The notes: generated by a model not told the origin, from the letters alone. A DNA stretch of 52,451 nt from Acidobacteriaceae bacterium (GCA_025361625.1 JANYKL010000031.1:1-52451); one strand, 5' to 3'. Shown: positions 27,019 through 39,362, numbered from the stretch's first letter. Numbers and translations are program-made.

Positions 27019-27882
27019 TTAGGGTTTTTGTGCGATTGCTACTCGCGCTATTCCTTGCAGATCATTTTTTAATTCGACGAAGTTCCAGTCAATTAAGAGC
27101 GTGCGCACTTTATTGGCGATGGTTCCGCTGATTTCAACAATCAGCCATCCACCACTTGTGAGAGCAGTGCATGCCTGGGGAATTAAACGCTCGATCACTT
27201 CTGTGCCTGAGCGACCCGCGAACACGGCGTTGCGCGGCTCAAACCTGCGAACTTCCAGTTGCACTGTTTCTTCCTCCGATTCGCCAACGTAAGGCGGGTT
27301 TGAAACGACGAAGTCGAAGGACTGGGGAGCGAAACCATCCAATAGATCCCCTTCGTGGAATTGGACTCGTGCACTTAGTTCGTGGCGAGCCGCGTTCATA
27401 CGAGCTACGTTTAAGGCATCGGCGGAAATATCGACAGCATCTATTTCCGCTGATGGAATTTCGGTTGCGAGCGCCAGAGCGATCGCCCCAGAACCTGTCC
27501 CTACATCCACGACTCGAATTGGCTTGTGCGGATCCGTTGTCACAGTCCGCCGGCTTTCGATAAGCGCGAGTACGGTTTCGATAAGATGCTCGGTCTCGGG
27601 GCGCGGAATAAGAACCGCCGGAGAAACAATGAGGTCCATACCCCAGAATTCCTGATGGCCGGTGATGTATTGCGCAGGCATTCCCAGGGAGCGGCGGGAG
27701 ATAGCGTCTTCGTATTGCTCAAGTTCTGGAGACGAGAGATGACGCTCGGGGTGGGCGTAGAGGTGGGCCCGATCACAGCCGAGAGTAAACATGATGAGAA
27801 TCTCAGCGTTTAAGCGTGGGGATGGGACTTGGGCGGCGGCAAGGCGTTCGATCGCCGTGTTTAATATTTGACGAAGCTGCAC
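27019..27882 (-). CDS. prmC: Release factor glutamine methyltransferase PrmC
   Basis: A 287-aa SAM-dependent methyltransferase that methylates the glutamine of the GGQ motif in release factors. The N-terminal helical domain is followed by the SAM loop DVGTGSGAIA and the catalytic motif NPPY. The start is a GTG. It lies 123 nt downstream of prfA, its substrate's gene, in the usual order. Confidence 0.96.
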   Translation of the reverse strand: MQLRQILNTAIERLAAAQVPSPRLNAEILIMFTLGCDRAHLYAHPERHLSSPELEQYEDAISRRSLGMPAQYITGHQEFWGMDLIVSPAVLIPRPETEHLIETVLALIESRRTVTTDPHKPIRVVDVGTGSGAIALALATEIPSAEIDAVDISADALNVARMNAARHELSARVQFHEGDLLDGFAPQSFDFVVSNPPYVGESEEETVQLEVRRFEPRNAVFAGRSGTEVIERLIPQACTALTSGGWLIVEISGTIANKVRTLLIDWNFVELKNDLQGIARVAIAQKP

Positions 27883-28005
27883 ATTTCTATTTCAACACGC
27901 TGAGGGGTTTAGGGACGTCGTTTTTTGTGGTCACTCTATTTGTGGTTCACCCTATGATCCAAAACGCGTGCGAAGCTCGCCCTCCACAACTGGGAGACCA
28001 GGGCT

Positions 28006-29097
28006 TCACACTGTCGCCATGATGCCAGCTTCGTTGTCACCCTTCATGTTCTCGGCTTGATAATGAGTCACAAGAGCATCGATGATTGGCTGTAGTTTGC
28101 CGTCCATCACCTGCTCCAGTTGATGAATCGTGAACCCGATGCGGTGATCGGTTAGGCGATTTTGGGGAAAGTTATAGGTACGAATTTTCTCGGAGCGATC
28201 GCCCGATCCGACCATTTGCTTGCGCTCTTTGGCGAGTGCATCGGCTTGCTTCTGCATTTCGACTTCGTAGAGTCGTGAGCGGAGCACACGCATACCTTTT
28301 TCACGATTTTTGATTTGCGATTTTTCGTCCTGGCAACTCACCACGGTTCCGGTTGGAAGGTGTGTGATTCGAACCGCGGAATATGTTGTGTTCACCGATT
28401 GACCGCCCGGCCCCGACGAACAGAAAGTGTCGATGCGCAGGTCTTTGGCTTCGATCTTGACATCGACTTCCTCGGCTTCCGGGAGGACGGCCACGGTGAT
28501 GGCCGACGTGTGAACCCTTCCCTGCTGTTCGGTCGCCGGAACGCGCTGCACGCGATGCACTCCGCTTTCATATTTCAGACGCGAGAAGACTCGCTCGCCC
28601 TCGATGAGGGCGATCACTTCTTTCATACCACCGACGCCCGATTCAGAAGTGGAGAGCACTTCTACCTTCCACTTCTGGGTTTCGGCATAGCGGTTATACA
28701 TGCGGAAAACTTCCGCTACGAAGAGGGTCGCCTCATCGCCGCCCGTGCCAGCCCGGATTTCGAGGATAACGTTCTTCTCATCGTTCGGGTCTTTCGGCAA
28801 GAGCAATACTTTTAGTTCTTCTTCTACGGTAATCAAACGCGCATCGAGCCGGGCCAATTCTTCTTCCGCATACGTCCGCATCTCCGCGTCCGCTTCGTCG
28901 GCCAGCATGGCTTTACTCTCGGCGATGCCGCGCTTCAGGTCTTTATATTCCCGATATTTTTCTACGATCTCCGAGACCTCACTGTGCGCCCTGGCGGTCT
29001 TCTGATATTTGGCGGAGTCGTTCGTAATCTCAGGTGACAGCAGCGCCTGCGTCAGCTCTTCGTATCGAAGTTCGATTTGTTCTAAACGTTCAAACAT
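28006..29097 (-). CDS. prfA: Peptide chain release factor 1
   Basis: A 363-aa factor that reads UAA and UAG. The stop-codon motif PAT is at residues 187-189 and the catalytic GGQ at 231-233, in the variant context [12 protein letters not shown] where most RF1 have GAGGQHVN. The PAT motif rules out RF2, so UGA is read by a separate factor, in keeping with selenocysteine use here. It sits upstream of prmC and downstream of the DUF1385 gene. Confidence 0.96.
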   Translation of the reverse strand: MFERLEQIELRYEELTQALLSPEITNDSAKYQKTARAHSEVSEIVEKYREYKDLKRGIAESKAMLADEADAEMRTYAEEELARLDARLITVEEELKVLLLPKDPNDEKNVILEIRAGTGGDEATLFVAEVFRMYNRYAETQKWKVEVLSTSESGVGGMKEVIALIEGERVFSRLKYESGVHRVQRVPATEQQGRVHTSAITVAVLPEAEEVDVKIEAKDLRIDTFCSSGPGGQSVNTTYSAVRITHLPTGTVVSCQDEKSQIKNREKGMRVLRSRLYEVEMQKQADALAKERKQMVGSGDRSEKIRTYNFPQNRLTDHRIGFTIHQLEQVMDGKLQPIIDALVTHYQAENMKGDNEAGIMATV

Positions 29098-29110
29098 AAT
29101 TTTTCTCGTA

Positions 29111-29158
29111 TAGAGGCCGGTGGAAGCAACTCGCGGACGCGGCCCAGCCGCGCCTCTA
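29111..29158. repeat. GC-rich intergenic palindrome upstream of prfA
   Basis: Outer arms TAGAGGC (29111-29117) and GCCTCTA (29152-29158) with an inner pair CGCGG/CCGCG (29132-29136 and 29148-29152, one base shared with the outer arm). It has no T-run and lies between the DUF1385 stop and the prfA start, so a dispersed repeat is more likely than a terminator. Confidence 0.4.
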
Positions 29159-29228
29159 CAATGATTTTAAGTGTTGCCTTGATTTTAGGCGGACTGAGGA
29201 AGAAAACAAGGTTACGCGATGGGTACCG

Positions 29229-30278
29229 CTAAGCAATGACCAGTTCGCCGCCGCGCTGCTTCTCGAGAGCCATGGCTTCGTTGAGCGCGAGTATGGCGCA
29301 TTCAACTTCGCGGTCATCGGGCGGCTGCGTCGTGATCCGTTGCAACCACAAGCCGGGCGCCGTGAGTAAAGCAAAGAGCGAGCCGCGATGCTTGGCGGCA
29401 AAACGAATGATCTCGTACGATACGCCGGCGATTATTGGCAGCATAACGATTCGAATTCCGAAACGAGCCCAGAATGTCGTCACCGGAATCGCCATATAAA
29501 CCAGCATAGAGATGATCATTACTGTCATTAAGAAGCTGGTGCCACAGCGCGGGTGGTACGTAGAATATTTCTGCACCTCAGCGCTATTCAGCGGATCTCC
29601 GTTTTCGAAAGCGAAGACAGTCTTATGCTCCGCCCCGTGATATTCGTAGACGCGGCGTATGTCTTTCCATAGCGACACTCCCCAAACAAAGAGCAGGAAC
29701 ATCGCCATCCGTATCAATCCGTCGACCAGGTTAAAGATGATCTGCTGGCCGAAAATCGGGTTGAGGCGCTTTAGTTCAGTCGTCGCCAGCAAGGGCAGAT
29801 ACTTGTACATGAAGATGAAGAAGGCAACCGAGAATGCCATGTTCAGGCCTGCCACCCAGCCCGTGATTTCAAACTTCTTGGCCGGTATCTCGAGATTTCC
29901 GGCAGCTGAGTCCGAGGTATCTTTGTCCGCTTCGCTGTCCACCAACTCATCCAGCGCGGCATTTGCGGAAAATTTCAGGGCACGAAATCCCAGTGTCATT
30001 GCATGACCGAGTGTCATCACGCCCCGTATGACCGGCCATGCCATCCACTTATGCCGCTCCGAAGGACGGTCCAGAGGCTCACTGTGAGTAACGATCTCGC
30101 CAGAAGGCTTGCGCACGGCGATTCCCCAAGCGTGGGGCGATCGCATCATGACGCCCTCAAGCACAGCCTGCCCGCCAACCAGAGTTTCTTCGCCGCTTTC
30201 GAGCGCCGGCAACAACTGGACGGCTGCCAGAAAACGCACCATTTGTCGCCATCGTCGCATATTCATTGGATGATTCAT
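29229..30278 (-). CDS. DUF1385 family membrane protein
   Basis: A 349-aa integral membrane protein of the DUF1385 (YqhQ) family. The N-terminal soluble part carries the signature GGQAVLEGVMMRSP. Several hydrophobic helices follow around EYHGAEHKTVFAFE and HPRCGTSFL, conserved His/Glu/Cys-containing motifs of the family. Its molecular role is unknown. In many bacteria it is encoded beside prfA and prmC, as here, which supports the call. It is transcribed divergently from the ATP-dependent ligase. Confidence 0.9.
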   Translation of the reverse strand: MNHPMNMRRWRQMVRFLAAVQLLPALESGEETLVGGQAVLEGVMMRSPHAWGIAVRKPSGEIVTHSEPLDRPSERHKWMAWPVIRGVMTLGHAMTLGFRALKFSANAALDELVDSEADKDTSDSAAGNLEIPAKKFEITGWVAGLNMAFSVAFFIFMYKYLPLLATTELKRLNPIFGQQIIFNLVDGLIRMAMFLLFVWGVSLWKDIRRVYEYHGAEHKTVFAFENGDPLNSAEVQKYSTYHPRCGTSFLMTVMIISMLVYMAIPVTTFWARFGIRIVMLPIIAGVSYEIIRFAAKHRGSLFALLTAPGLWLQRITTQPPDDREVECAILALNEAMALEKQRGGELVIA

Positions 30279-30467
30279 CAGGCCGGGAGGACTCGCTGGT
30301 CAAAGAATAGCATAATCTTAACAGATAGTTTTCGGCTCCCTTTTCGACCTGAACCACCCATGGTATTCGTATCTTCTTATGGGTCAATTAATTACCGGAA
30401 GGGATACTGTTATTCCAAGGTATGAGTGCGCGGTAAACGCAACGCGTTCGGCATAGAGCGGAATCCA

Positions 30468-32255
30468 ATGACGATGCTGCAATTTTCGGAAACCTGCGAA
30501 GCGATCGCCGGCACGACCAAGAAGTTGGAAAAGATCTCGATCGCAGGCGCCTATTTGCGCGCAGCGCCTGTCGAAGAAGCCGCCATCGCCGCTCTCTACT
30601 TCTCTGGCTCCCCTTTCCCTGCATATGTTGAGACCACGCTGCAGCTTGGGGGCTCAATTCTTTGGAAGCTGATTGCCGAACTGTCGGGGAAATCTGAGGC
30701 CGAGCTTTCCCAAATTTACAAAAAGCACGGAGATGCCGGCGCTGTCGCAGGAGAGGCGCTCCCCGGGCGCACTGCCTCCGGGCTTCGGCTTACGTCCGTG
30801 CAGCAAACTTTTTCCGAAATTGCCGCGGCGCGCGGACCGACACCGAAAGCTTCCCTTTTGCGGGCGCTACTCGAACAATCCACAGCCCTAGAGGCAAAAT
30901 ACATTGTCAAGATTGTGAGCGGAGATCTTCGTATCGGGTTGAAAGAAAGCCTGGTCGAGGACGCGATCGCAAAAGCCTTTGAAGCGCCGCTCGATCAGAT
31001 CAAGCGGGCCAACATGCTGCTTGGCGATATTGCTGAAACCCTGCGGCTGGCGGCAGCCGCAAAGTTAAAGGAGGCGCGGCTTCGTCTTTTTCATCCCATC
31101 GACTTCATGCTGGCAAGTCCGATCGATTCGGCGGAGGAAGCTCTGAGCTATTTCGAGAATGCCTCCGTCGAGGACAAGTACGACGGAATACGCGCTCAAG
31201 CGCACGTTGGAGGCGGCGAAGTGCGGATTTTTTCCCGGACCCGCGATGAAATCAGCCAATCCTTTCCTGAATTACTTCCGGCGCTCGCATCCCTTCCGTC
31301 GGATGCGATTCTCGATGGCGAGATTGTCGCGTGGGATTTTGCAAAAAGCTCCAGCGCGCAGCCGAGTGAAGGCGAAGCAAACAATGCGCTGGTCACCGGT
31401 CGCGCCATGCCTTTCAGCAAGCTGCAACAGCGATTGGGACGGAAAAAAGTAAGCGAAATCTTGCTGCGCAGCGTCCCCGTCGTGTTTCTCGTATTTGACG
31501 TCATCTACGCGAGAGAGGAATTGTTGATTGGTCGCCCTCTCCGCGAGCGCGCCGAGATACTCGATTCGGTGCTAAGAGAACTTGCGTTGGCACCTCGAAG
31601 GGAAATTGTCTCAAGGCTTACGGCGCAATCGGTTTTTTCCTTCTCGGGCGGAGGCGACGGAAAGGCGGCGGAAGATTCGAACGGCGGCGCCGGTCACGTG
31701 CGGGTACATCGAGCGCCCACTGCCATTGCACGGTCTCATGAAGACCTGGAAAGATCTTTTCTGGCCGCGCGGAGCCGCGGCAACGAAGGCTTGATGATCA
31801 AAGACCAGGACTCGCCTTACACCCCTGGCCGCCGAGGAAAATCGTGGCTAAAGATGAAGCGCGAATTAGCGACCCTTGACGTGGTCGTAACGGCAGTCGA
31901 GTATGGCCACGGCAAACGCATCGGAGTTCTTAGCGACTACACGTTTGCGATTTGGGACGGCGATACTTTAGTGAACATCGGCAAAGCATATTCCGGACTA
32001 ACAGACGTCGAGATCGCCGAGATGACGAAATGGTTTCTCGCGCACAAGACAAAAGACCTTGGCTTGCGTCTGGAAGTAGAGCCGAAGATCGTGCTGGAAG
32101 TCGCCTTCAACAACATGATGATCTCCGAACGGCACGAGAGCGGATTTGCGTTGCGCTTTCCTCGAATTGTCCGGCTGCGTCCTGACAAAATGGCTGAAGA
32201 CGCCGACACCATTGAACGGGTGAAGGAAATTTACGCCAGTGAACATGGCGGTTGA
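30468..32255 (+). CDS. ATP-dependent DNA ligase
   Basis: A 595-aa ligase of the archaeal/eukaryotic ligase I type. The N-terminal helical DNA-binding domain (DLRIGLKESLVEDAI) is followed by the adenylation domain with the AMP-accepting lysine Lys237 in EDKYDG, the motifs GEIVAWD and EGLMIKD, and the C-terminal OB fold (KSWLKMKRE). A Gly/Ser-rich insertion (about residues 395-425) interrupts the adenylation domain. The ATG at 30468 is preferred over an upstream GTG. Such enzymes supplement the essential NAD-dependent LigA, encoded 2 kb away, and probably serve repair. No Ku, polymerase or phosphoesterase module is fused or adjacent. Confidence 0.93.
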   Translation: MTMLQFSETCEAIAGTTKKLEKISIAGAYLRAAPVEEAAIAALYFSGSPFPAYVETTLQLGGSILWKLIAELSGKSEAELSQIYKKHGDAGAVAGEALPGRTASGLRLTSVQQTFSEIAAARGPTPKASLLRALLEQSTALEAKYIVKIVSGDLRIGLKESLVEDAIAKAFEAPLDQIKRANMLLGDIAETLRLAAAAKLKEARLRLFHPIDFMLASPIDSAEEALSYFENASVEDKYDGIRAQAHVGGGEVRIFSRTRDEISQSFPELLPALASLPSDAILDGEIVAWDFAKSSSAQPSEGEANNALVTGRAMPFSKLQQRLGRKKVSEILLRSVPVVFLVFDVIYAREELLIGRPLRERAEILDSVLRELALAPRREIVSRLTAQSVFSFSGGGDGKAAEDSNGGAGHVRVHRAPTAIARSHEDLERSFLAARSRGNEGLMIKDQDSPYTPGRRGKSWLKMKRELATLDVVVTAVEYGHGKRIGVLSDYTFAIWDGDTLVNIGKAYSGLTDVEIAEMTKWFLAHKTKDLGLRLEVEPKIVLEVAFNNMMISERHESGFALRFPRIVRLRPDKMAEDADTIERVKEIYASEHGG

Positions 32256-32375
32256 GTAGCCTTCGAAAGCTCGCGCCCGACAGTTGCCAATCCTGAGCAA
32301 AAAGAAGGTCCTATGCAATTGCTGGCAACGGACCGACCCTCTAGTGTCTTGAGATTTGGGGTCCTTTATTAGAAA

Positions 32376-33344
32376 TTAGTGAGCGTGATCATGACGGCTG
32401 GAGCCTGCATGATTGGGTTCTTGTTCTTCTTCACGAACTGCAATCACACAGCTGTGTGCGGTCTCGCAGATGACGTGTTCCAACTGCAGTGTGGTGTGAT
32501 GAATGCCGAAACCACGGCCCAGCTTCTGGTTGATCTCACGCAGAATCGAATCGCTCTCTGACGTCGCCATGTCGGCAATTTTCACATGCGCTGAGAGCGC
32601 ATGATTTTCCGAGCCAATGCTCCAAAGGTGCAGGTCGTGGACATCGCTAACTCCCTTAACTTTGAGCATCTCCGATTGCACTGCCTCGAGGCTCATGCCT
32701 CGCGGAGTGCCTTCGAGCAGGATATTAAGGGTCTCGCGAACGATGCCGAAGCTCGACCACAGAATCAGCGCTCCGATGCCGAACGAGAGCGCTGCATCGA
32801 TCCAATATTGGCCGGTCAAAAAAATTATCAATCCACCGACGATCACGGCAGCGGTCGAAAGCGTGTCGCCGACTTCATGCAGCAAGGCGCTGCGGAGATT
32901 GACGTCGTGCCCATGGCGTCCGGAGCGCCAGAGCATGAACACAATCATTCCATTCATGACCACACCAGCGGCAGCGACGACGATCATGACCCCGGCGCGC
33001 ACGTGCTCTGGATGCTTAATTCTTTGGAACGCCTCGTAGAAGATGAAAAAAGAAACGACTACCAGCGACAACGCGTTGACTAACGCGGCGAGAACTCCAG
33101 CTCTACGGTAGCCATAGGTCTTGGTGACGCTCGGCGGTCGCCCTTCCAGGTAGACGGCCACCAGCGACAATAACAGCGCCAAAAAATCTGAGAGATTATG
33201 CCCAGCTTCGGATAACAGGGCCAGGGAGTGTGATCGAATGCCTGCAACTACCAGCAGCAAGACATAGACAATCGTGACTGCGAGCGACACCTGCAGCACC
33301 CGTCCGGTCTTGTGGGCATGGGAATGTCCCGCATGCGAATGCAT
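32376..33344 (-). CDS. Cation diffusion facilitator (zinc exporter type)
   Basis: A 322-aa inner-membrane antiporter with six helices that exports divalent metals against protons. The transport site shows His and Asp in HNLSD (TM2) and HEVGD (TM5), the pattern of zinc/cadmium exporters such as CzcD and ZitB. A His-rich N-terminus (MHSHAGHSHAH) and C-terminus (HDHAH) fit metal loading, and a cytoplasmic ferredoxin-like domain follows TM6. The ATG at 33344 has AAAGG upstream. It is convergent with the ligase gene and has no metal regulator beside it. Confidence 0.93.
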   Translation of the reverse strand: MHSHAGHSHAHKTGRVLQVSLAVTIVYVLLLVVAGIRSHSLALLSEAGHNLSDFLALLLSLVAVYLEGRPPSVTKTYGYRRAGVLAALVNALSLVVVSFFIFYEAFQRIKHPEHVRAGVMIVVAAAGVVMNGMIVFMLWRSGRHGHDVNLRSALLHEVGDTLSTAAVIVGGLIIFLTGQYWIDAALSFGIGALILWSSFGIVRETLNILLEGTPRGMSLEAVQSEMLKVKGVSDVHDLHLWSIGSENHALSAHVKIADMATSESDSILREINQKLGRGFGIHHTTLQLEHVICETAHSCVIAVREEEQEPNHAGSSRHDHAH

Positions 33345-33476
33345 GCCTTTAGGATAGCGCAAGACCGCCCAGGAATTGGCATTGAATGCGAGTCTTACCT
33401 AAGGGTGGCTAAGATACCGGCCAACACGTTATGCTTCCTTGCACACTGCATAGGAACATAAATCAGGAGGAAAAGA

Positions 33477-33995
33477 ATGAAGAGTACTTTTTTCGTCGCC
33501 GCGTTGCTGATGCTCGCCGCCTCGGCAGCCCTTGCACAGACCAAAGATCCGGTCAGCAGCGCCCTGCGCGAGGTTGTTCCTGGACGCCTGAAGAATACGG
33601 TCGCCGCAATCGAAGCGATGCCGGCCGACAAGTTCAATTACAAGCCCACCCCGGACCAGATGACGTTCGGACATCTCGTCGTCCACATGATCGAGACGAA
33701 CAATGCGTTGTGCAGCAAGGCGGCAAATGTCGACGCCCCGAAGGTGGAAGGGTTTAAAGAAACGGACGCGAAAGACAAGTTAGTTGGCGGATTGAAAGCA
33801 TCGTTTGATTTCTGCACTCAGGCGCTGGCGAAAATGGACGACTCAAAGCTTGGAGAAACGACAGAAGCCATGGGCATGAAGCTGACGCGCGCCCGCATCG
33901 CTCTGGGAGTTGCAAGCAGCATGGCTGATCACTATGCGGAAGCAGCGATGTACCTGCGCCTGAATGGAGTGATGCCGCCGGGAGCAAAGAAATAA
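33477..33995 (+). CDS. Secreted DinB-like protein
   Basis: A 172-aa protein with a clear signal peptide (cleavage near SAALAQ, residue 20) followed by a DinB-type four-helix bundle. His66 and His70 (FGHLVVH) and His152 (ADHYAE) match the metal triad of the family. Most characterised relatives are cytoplasmic thiol transferases or of unknown role, so the exported location is notable. A strong AGGAGGA ribosome site precedes the ATG. It stands alone, and the function is unknown. Confidence 0.82.
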   Translation: MKSTFFVAALLMLAASAALAQTKDPVSSALREVVPGRLKNTVAAIEAMPADKFNYKPTPDQMTFGHLVVHMIETNNALCSKAANVDAPKVEGFKETDAKDKLVGGLKASFDFCTQALAKMDDSKLGETTEAMGMKLTRARIALGVASSMADHYAEAAMYLRLNGVMPPGAKK

Positions 33996-34104
33996 TTGGG
34001 CCCGGGAAAATCGCGGGGGGCGGGCGGCTGAACACAACGCGACCGATCAGAGAATGAGTGAGAGCGCCGCGTCCGCGTTGCGGGGCCTCCTGACGCTCGA
34101 CAGC

Positions 34105-36219
<2,115 letters not shown>

Positions 36220-36278
36220 CTAATTTTAAGACGACAAGTCTGCGCACAAGCCGAGCAAAACAGAACAAATCGGACCAG

Positions 36279-36704
36279 CTACAAACTCTTGGCTTTGCGG
36301 ATTCGGCTCTGGCCACTCGAGCCCCGTCCCACGCTCGAGGGCGGCTTAGGCATTCCGTCCAGCAACTCTTTGAGGGCGGTTGCGTTGTTATGGGAGAAAT
36401 TGCGCGAGGCGTAGAGAAGCGTGACGTTGCGTTTACGCCCCGCAAGTCTATGGAGTTTTTCGATTGCGGCTGTCGCTTGCTCGTTTGCCAGTTCTTTCAA
36501 ATACCGTTTGCGAAAAAATCTCCAGCCCTGGGGATTAGCGTGGAACCATTGCCGTAACTCGGTTGAGGGAGCAAGCTCGCGGAGCCAGAGTTTTACGGCA
36601 GCCGCTTCTTTTGTCAAACCGCGCGGCCACAACCGGTCGACCAGAACCCGCGTCCCGTCGGACGATTTGGCTGGATCATAAACACGTTTGACGAAGACGC
36701 TCAT
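36279..36704 (-). CDS. DUF488 family protein, YeaO type
   Basis: A 141-aa small protein with the YeaO-type signature VKRVYDPA, DGTRVLVDRLWPRG and a C-terminal LLYASRN, typical of the DUF488 group; the function is unknown. It is divergent from the cytochrome c gene with only 50 bp between the starts. A second, distantly related DUF488 protein is encoded at 38760. Confidence 0.88.
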   Translation of the reverse strand: MSVFVKRVYDPAKSSDGTRVLVDRLWPRGLTKEAAAVKLWLRELAPSTELRQWFHANPQGWRFFRKRYLKELANEQATAAIEKLHRLAGRKRNVTLLYASRNFSHNNATALKELLDGMPKPPSSVGRGSSGQSRIRKAKSL

Positions 36705-36754
36705 GATTTCGGTATTATCCTATTTTTGAGGGCGGCCTTCCATCAGCGCCACAC

Positions 36755-37135
36755 ATGAGAATTTTTCGTCACACGGGATGTTTGAAAATACTGATTTTTT
36801 CCGTAACTTTAGCCCTGTCGAGTTTGACGGCATGTGACGTCGAGCGACGAAAATCCGACGCTGAACTTGGACTCCGCCCGCAACAGGCAGCGGGGCGAAA
36901 GCTCTATGACAACTATTGCGATCGTTGCCATGAGCCGTATTCAACACGCGGGAAAAAAGGTCCAGGACTGAAGGGCATATTCAAGAATCAATATTTGCCC
37001 CTCAGTGGATTGCCCGCAAACGACGATCGCGTCGCCGACATCGTGAAGTACGGCCGCGCCAAGATGGAAGGCTTCGGCCAGGTTATGAGTGAGCAGCAAA
37101 CTAAAGACCTGATCGCCTACCTGCACACCCTTTGA
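36755..37135 (+). CDS. Lipoprotein class I cytochrome c
   Basis: A 126-aa exported monohaem cytochrome. A hydrophobic signal ends in a lipobox (LTAC, Cys at about residue 27), so it is probably tethered to a membrane on the periplasmic side. The haem site is CDRCH. The later KMEGFG supplies the likely Met ligand, and the C-terminal helix DLIAYLHTL is typical. It may shuttle electrons for a dehydrogenase; no such gene is adjacent. Confidence 0.92.
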   Translation: MRIFRHTGCLKILIFSVTLALSSLTACDVERRKSDAELGLRPQQAAGRKLYDNYCDRCHEPYSTRGKKGPGLKGIFKNQYLPLSGLPANDDRVADIVKYGRAKMEGFGQVMSEQQTKDLIAYLHTL

Positions 37136-37244
37136 GAATCATAGCTTTTACTTTTTCTACATATACTCGCCATAGCTTTTGCGCTTTTCGTCGCGTTGGT
37201 TGCGAAGCTCTTCCCAACTTGCGGATGTGGGATAATCTGCGCCA

Positions 37245-38744
37245 GTGCTCACTTCTGACAAAACCGCACTTTTTCAGAGGCTCCCCTCAACGGATTCGCT
37301 GCTGAAGGAACCAGCGATTCGATCTCTCGTCGAACGCGAGGGGCGGGAGGTAGTGACGGAAAGCATCCGCTCAGTACTGGCAAACTTGCGCCGGGAGATC
37401 GCTGCGGGAACTGTTTGCGAAAACAAAGCCGGGGATAACTCGCTGGATCTCGCGATCGGCGGTATCGCGGTAGCGATCGAACGTACACTTTGGCAATCGC
37501 TCAGCCATTCTCTTGTTCAGGTGATCAACGCAACCGGAGTCATTCTGCATACCAATCTCGGACGGGCCCCCCTGGGACGTGACGCCATCGAACACCTCGC
37601 TGCGACCGCGAGCGGCTATTCGAATCTTGAATTCAACTGCGAAAGCGGCGAGCGCGGAAAACGCGATGTCCACGTCGATCGACTATTCAATAAGTTGTTA
37701 GAACAAGGCGTAGAACGTGACGGGACGAGCGATTCGCCGGTTCAAGCGAAGCGTGGTTCCGCCGTCTCGACGATTGTAGTCAACAACAATGCGGCGGCGG
37801 TCTTGCTTGCGCTGAACACTCTGGCCGAGGGGGGAGAGGTCATAGCCTCGCGCGGCGAGCTGGTCGAGATCGGGGGCTCGTTCCGCATTCCAGACGTGAT
37901 GCAGAAGTCGAATGCGACGTTGCGCGAGGTGGGCACTACAAACCGCACACGGGTTTCCGACTACGAACGCGCCATCAATGATCGAACCCGACTGCTTCTG
38001 CGAGTGCATCGATCGAATTTTGAGATTACAGGATTTACCGAGCAGCCGAGCCTTGGCGAACTGACCGAACTTGCGAAACGCAGGAATATTCCTTTGTTGG
38101 AAGACTTGGGGAGCGGCGCGTTGTTCGACTTACGCTCAGTAGGAATCAATGGCGAGCCGGGCGTGATCGATAGTCTGCGCATCGGTGTCGACGTTGTATG
38201 CTACAGCGGCGATAAGTTGCTTGGCGGGCCGCAGGCCGGACTCATCAGTGGGCGCGCGGATTTGGTCTCGCGCATGCGTTCGAATTCGCTCTTTCGGGCA
38301 TTGCGGGTCGATAAGCTAACCTACTCCGCGCTCGAAGCGACGCTGCTTTCCTACGTCAAGCACGATCACGACGCCATTCCGATCTTGCGGATGATGAGAA
38401 TGTCGAAGGCCGATATTGCCGGTCGCGCGCGAGCGGTGATTGAAGAAGTGAACAAGGTTCAGCAGAAATTGCAGACGCCGTCGAAACTGGGCGGCCTAAA
38501 TTTAGAAATCCGCGATGGGGAGTCTCTGATCGGAGGCGGTGCCGCTCCTTCGGCCCTCCTGCCCACATCGTTAATCTCAGTAAGCCACGGTGAGGTGAGC
38601 GCCGATGTCTTAAATAAGCGACTACGAAATCACGACCGGCGGATCGTGGCTCGCGTAGAGGATGGTCGAGTTTTGCTGGACCTGCGCACTGTATTTCCAG
38701 AGCAGGATGCAAACCTCGTCGACGCTCTGGCATCCCTAAGCTAA
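37245..38744 (+). CDS. selA: L-seryl-tRNA(Sec) selenium transferase SelA
   Basis: A 499-aa PLP enzyme that turns Ser-tRNA(Sec) into Sec-tRNA(Sec) with selenophosphate. INATGVILHTNLGR, FRIPDVM, REVGTTN and the PLP-lysine region YSGDKLLGGPQAG are the family signatures. The start is a GTG, and GATAAT a few bases upstream could be a -10 element giving a very short leader. It is followed after 15 nt by a DUF488 gene. With selB in the same window it shows that the organism makes selenoproteins. Confidence 0.96.
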   Translation: MLTSDKTALFQRLPSTDSLLKEPAIRSLVEREGREVVTESIRSVLANLRREIAAGTVCENKAGDNSLDLAIGGIAVAIERTLWQSLSHSLVQVINATGVILHTNLGRAPLGRDAIEHLAATASGYSNLEFNCESGERGKRDVHVDRLFNKLLEQGVERDGTSDSPVQAKRGSAVSTIVVNNNAAAVLLALNTLAEGGEVIASRGELVEIGGSFRIPDVMQKSNATLREVGTTNRTRVSDYERAINDRTRLLLRVHRSNFEITGFTEQPSLGELTELAKRRNIPLLEDLGSGALFDLRSVGINGEPGVIDSLRIGVDVVCYSGDKLLGGPQAGLISGRADLVSRMRSNSLFRALRVDKLTYSALEATLLSYVKHDHDAIPILRMMRMSKADIAGRARAVIEEVNKVQQKLQTPSKLGGLNLEIRDGESLIGGGAAPSALLPTSLISVSHGEVSADVLNKRLRNHDRRIVARVEDGRVLLDLRTVFPEQDANLVDALASLS

Positions 38745-38759
38745 GAGCATTCACAGCCT

Positions 38760-39290
38760 GTGACGACGCTTTACACAATTGGCCATTCCACGCGTTCGCT
38801 GGATGAACTGGTGTCGGCGCTGAAGGCGCATGATATTCAGATCCTCGTCGATATCCGTGCATTCCCCATGTCGCGCCGCCTGCCGCATTTCAACCGGGAA
38901 ACGTTGGAGCAGTCGCTGCAGGAGCACGGCATTCGCTATGTGTGGATGAAGGCCTTGGGTGGATATCGAAAAAAGATTCGCCGAGATTCTCCGCATACGG
39001 CGTTGCGCAATGCTAATTTTCGCAACTACGCCGACTACACTCTTACCTCGGAATTCGAGCAGGCAATGGCCGACTTAGTCGATCTGGCGAATTATTCTCG
39101 AACGGCTTACATGTGTGCGGAGCGCGTTTACTTTCGTTGCCATCGAATGATGATTTCTGATTGGCTGGTAGCAAATGGGCATGAGGTCTTTCACATCGAT
39201 GCGGAGGGGCCAGTGAAGCCTCACAAGCTTTTGAGTGATGCTCGCATAATTGATGGGCAGCTGATCTATCGCGGGGACAATCTATTTTGA
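38760..39290 (+). CDS. DUF488 family protein
   Basis: A 176-aa protein with the DUF488 signature TLYTIGHSTRS, LVDIRAFPMSRR and a Cys-containing core (MCAERVYFRCHR, then HKLLSDA). The function is unknown. The GTG start lies 15 nt after selA, so it is probably co-transcribed with it. This member is the canonical DUF488 type, unlike the shorter YeaO-like protein at 36279. Confidence 0.9.
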   Translation: MTTLYTIGHSTRSLDELVSALKAHDIQILVDIRAFPMSRRLPHFNRETLEQSLQEHGIRYVWMKALGGYRKKIRRDSPHTALRNANFRNYADYTLTSEFEQAMADLVDLANYSRTAYMCAERVYFRCHRMMISDWLVANGHEVFHIDAEGPVKPHKLLSDARIIDGQLIYRGDNLF

Positions 39291-39362
39291 TTTTCCCTGA
39301 GACCGCTACGCCGCAGCGCGGGGCGAATTGCAAATTGCGAATCGACAGTTAACAATGTTCGC

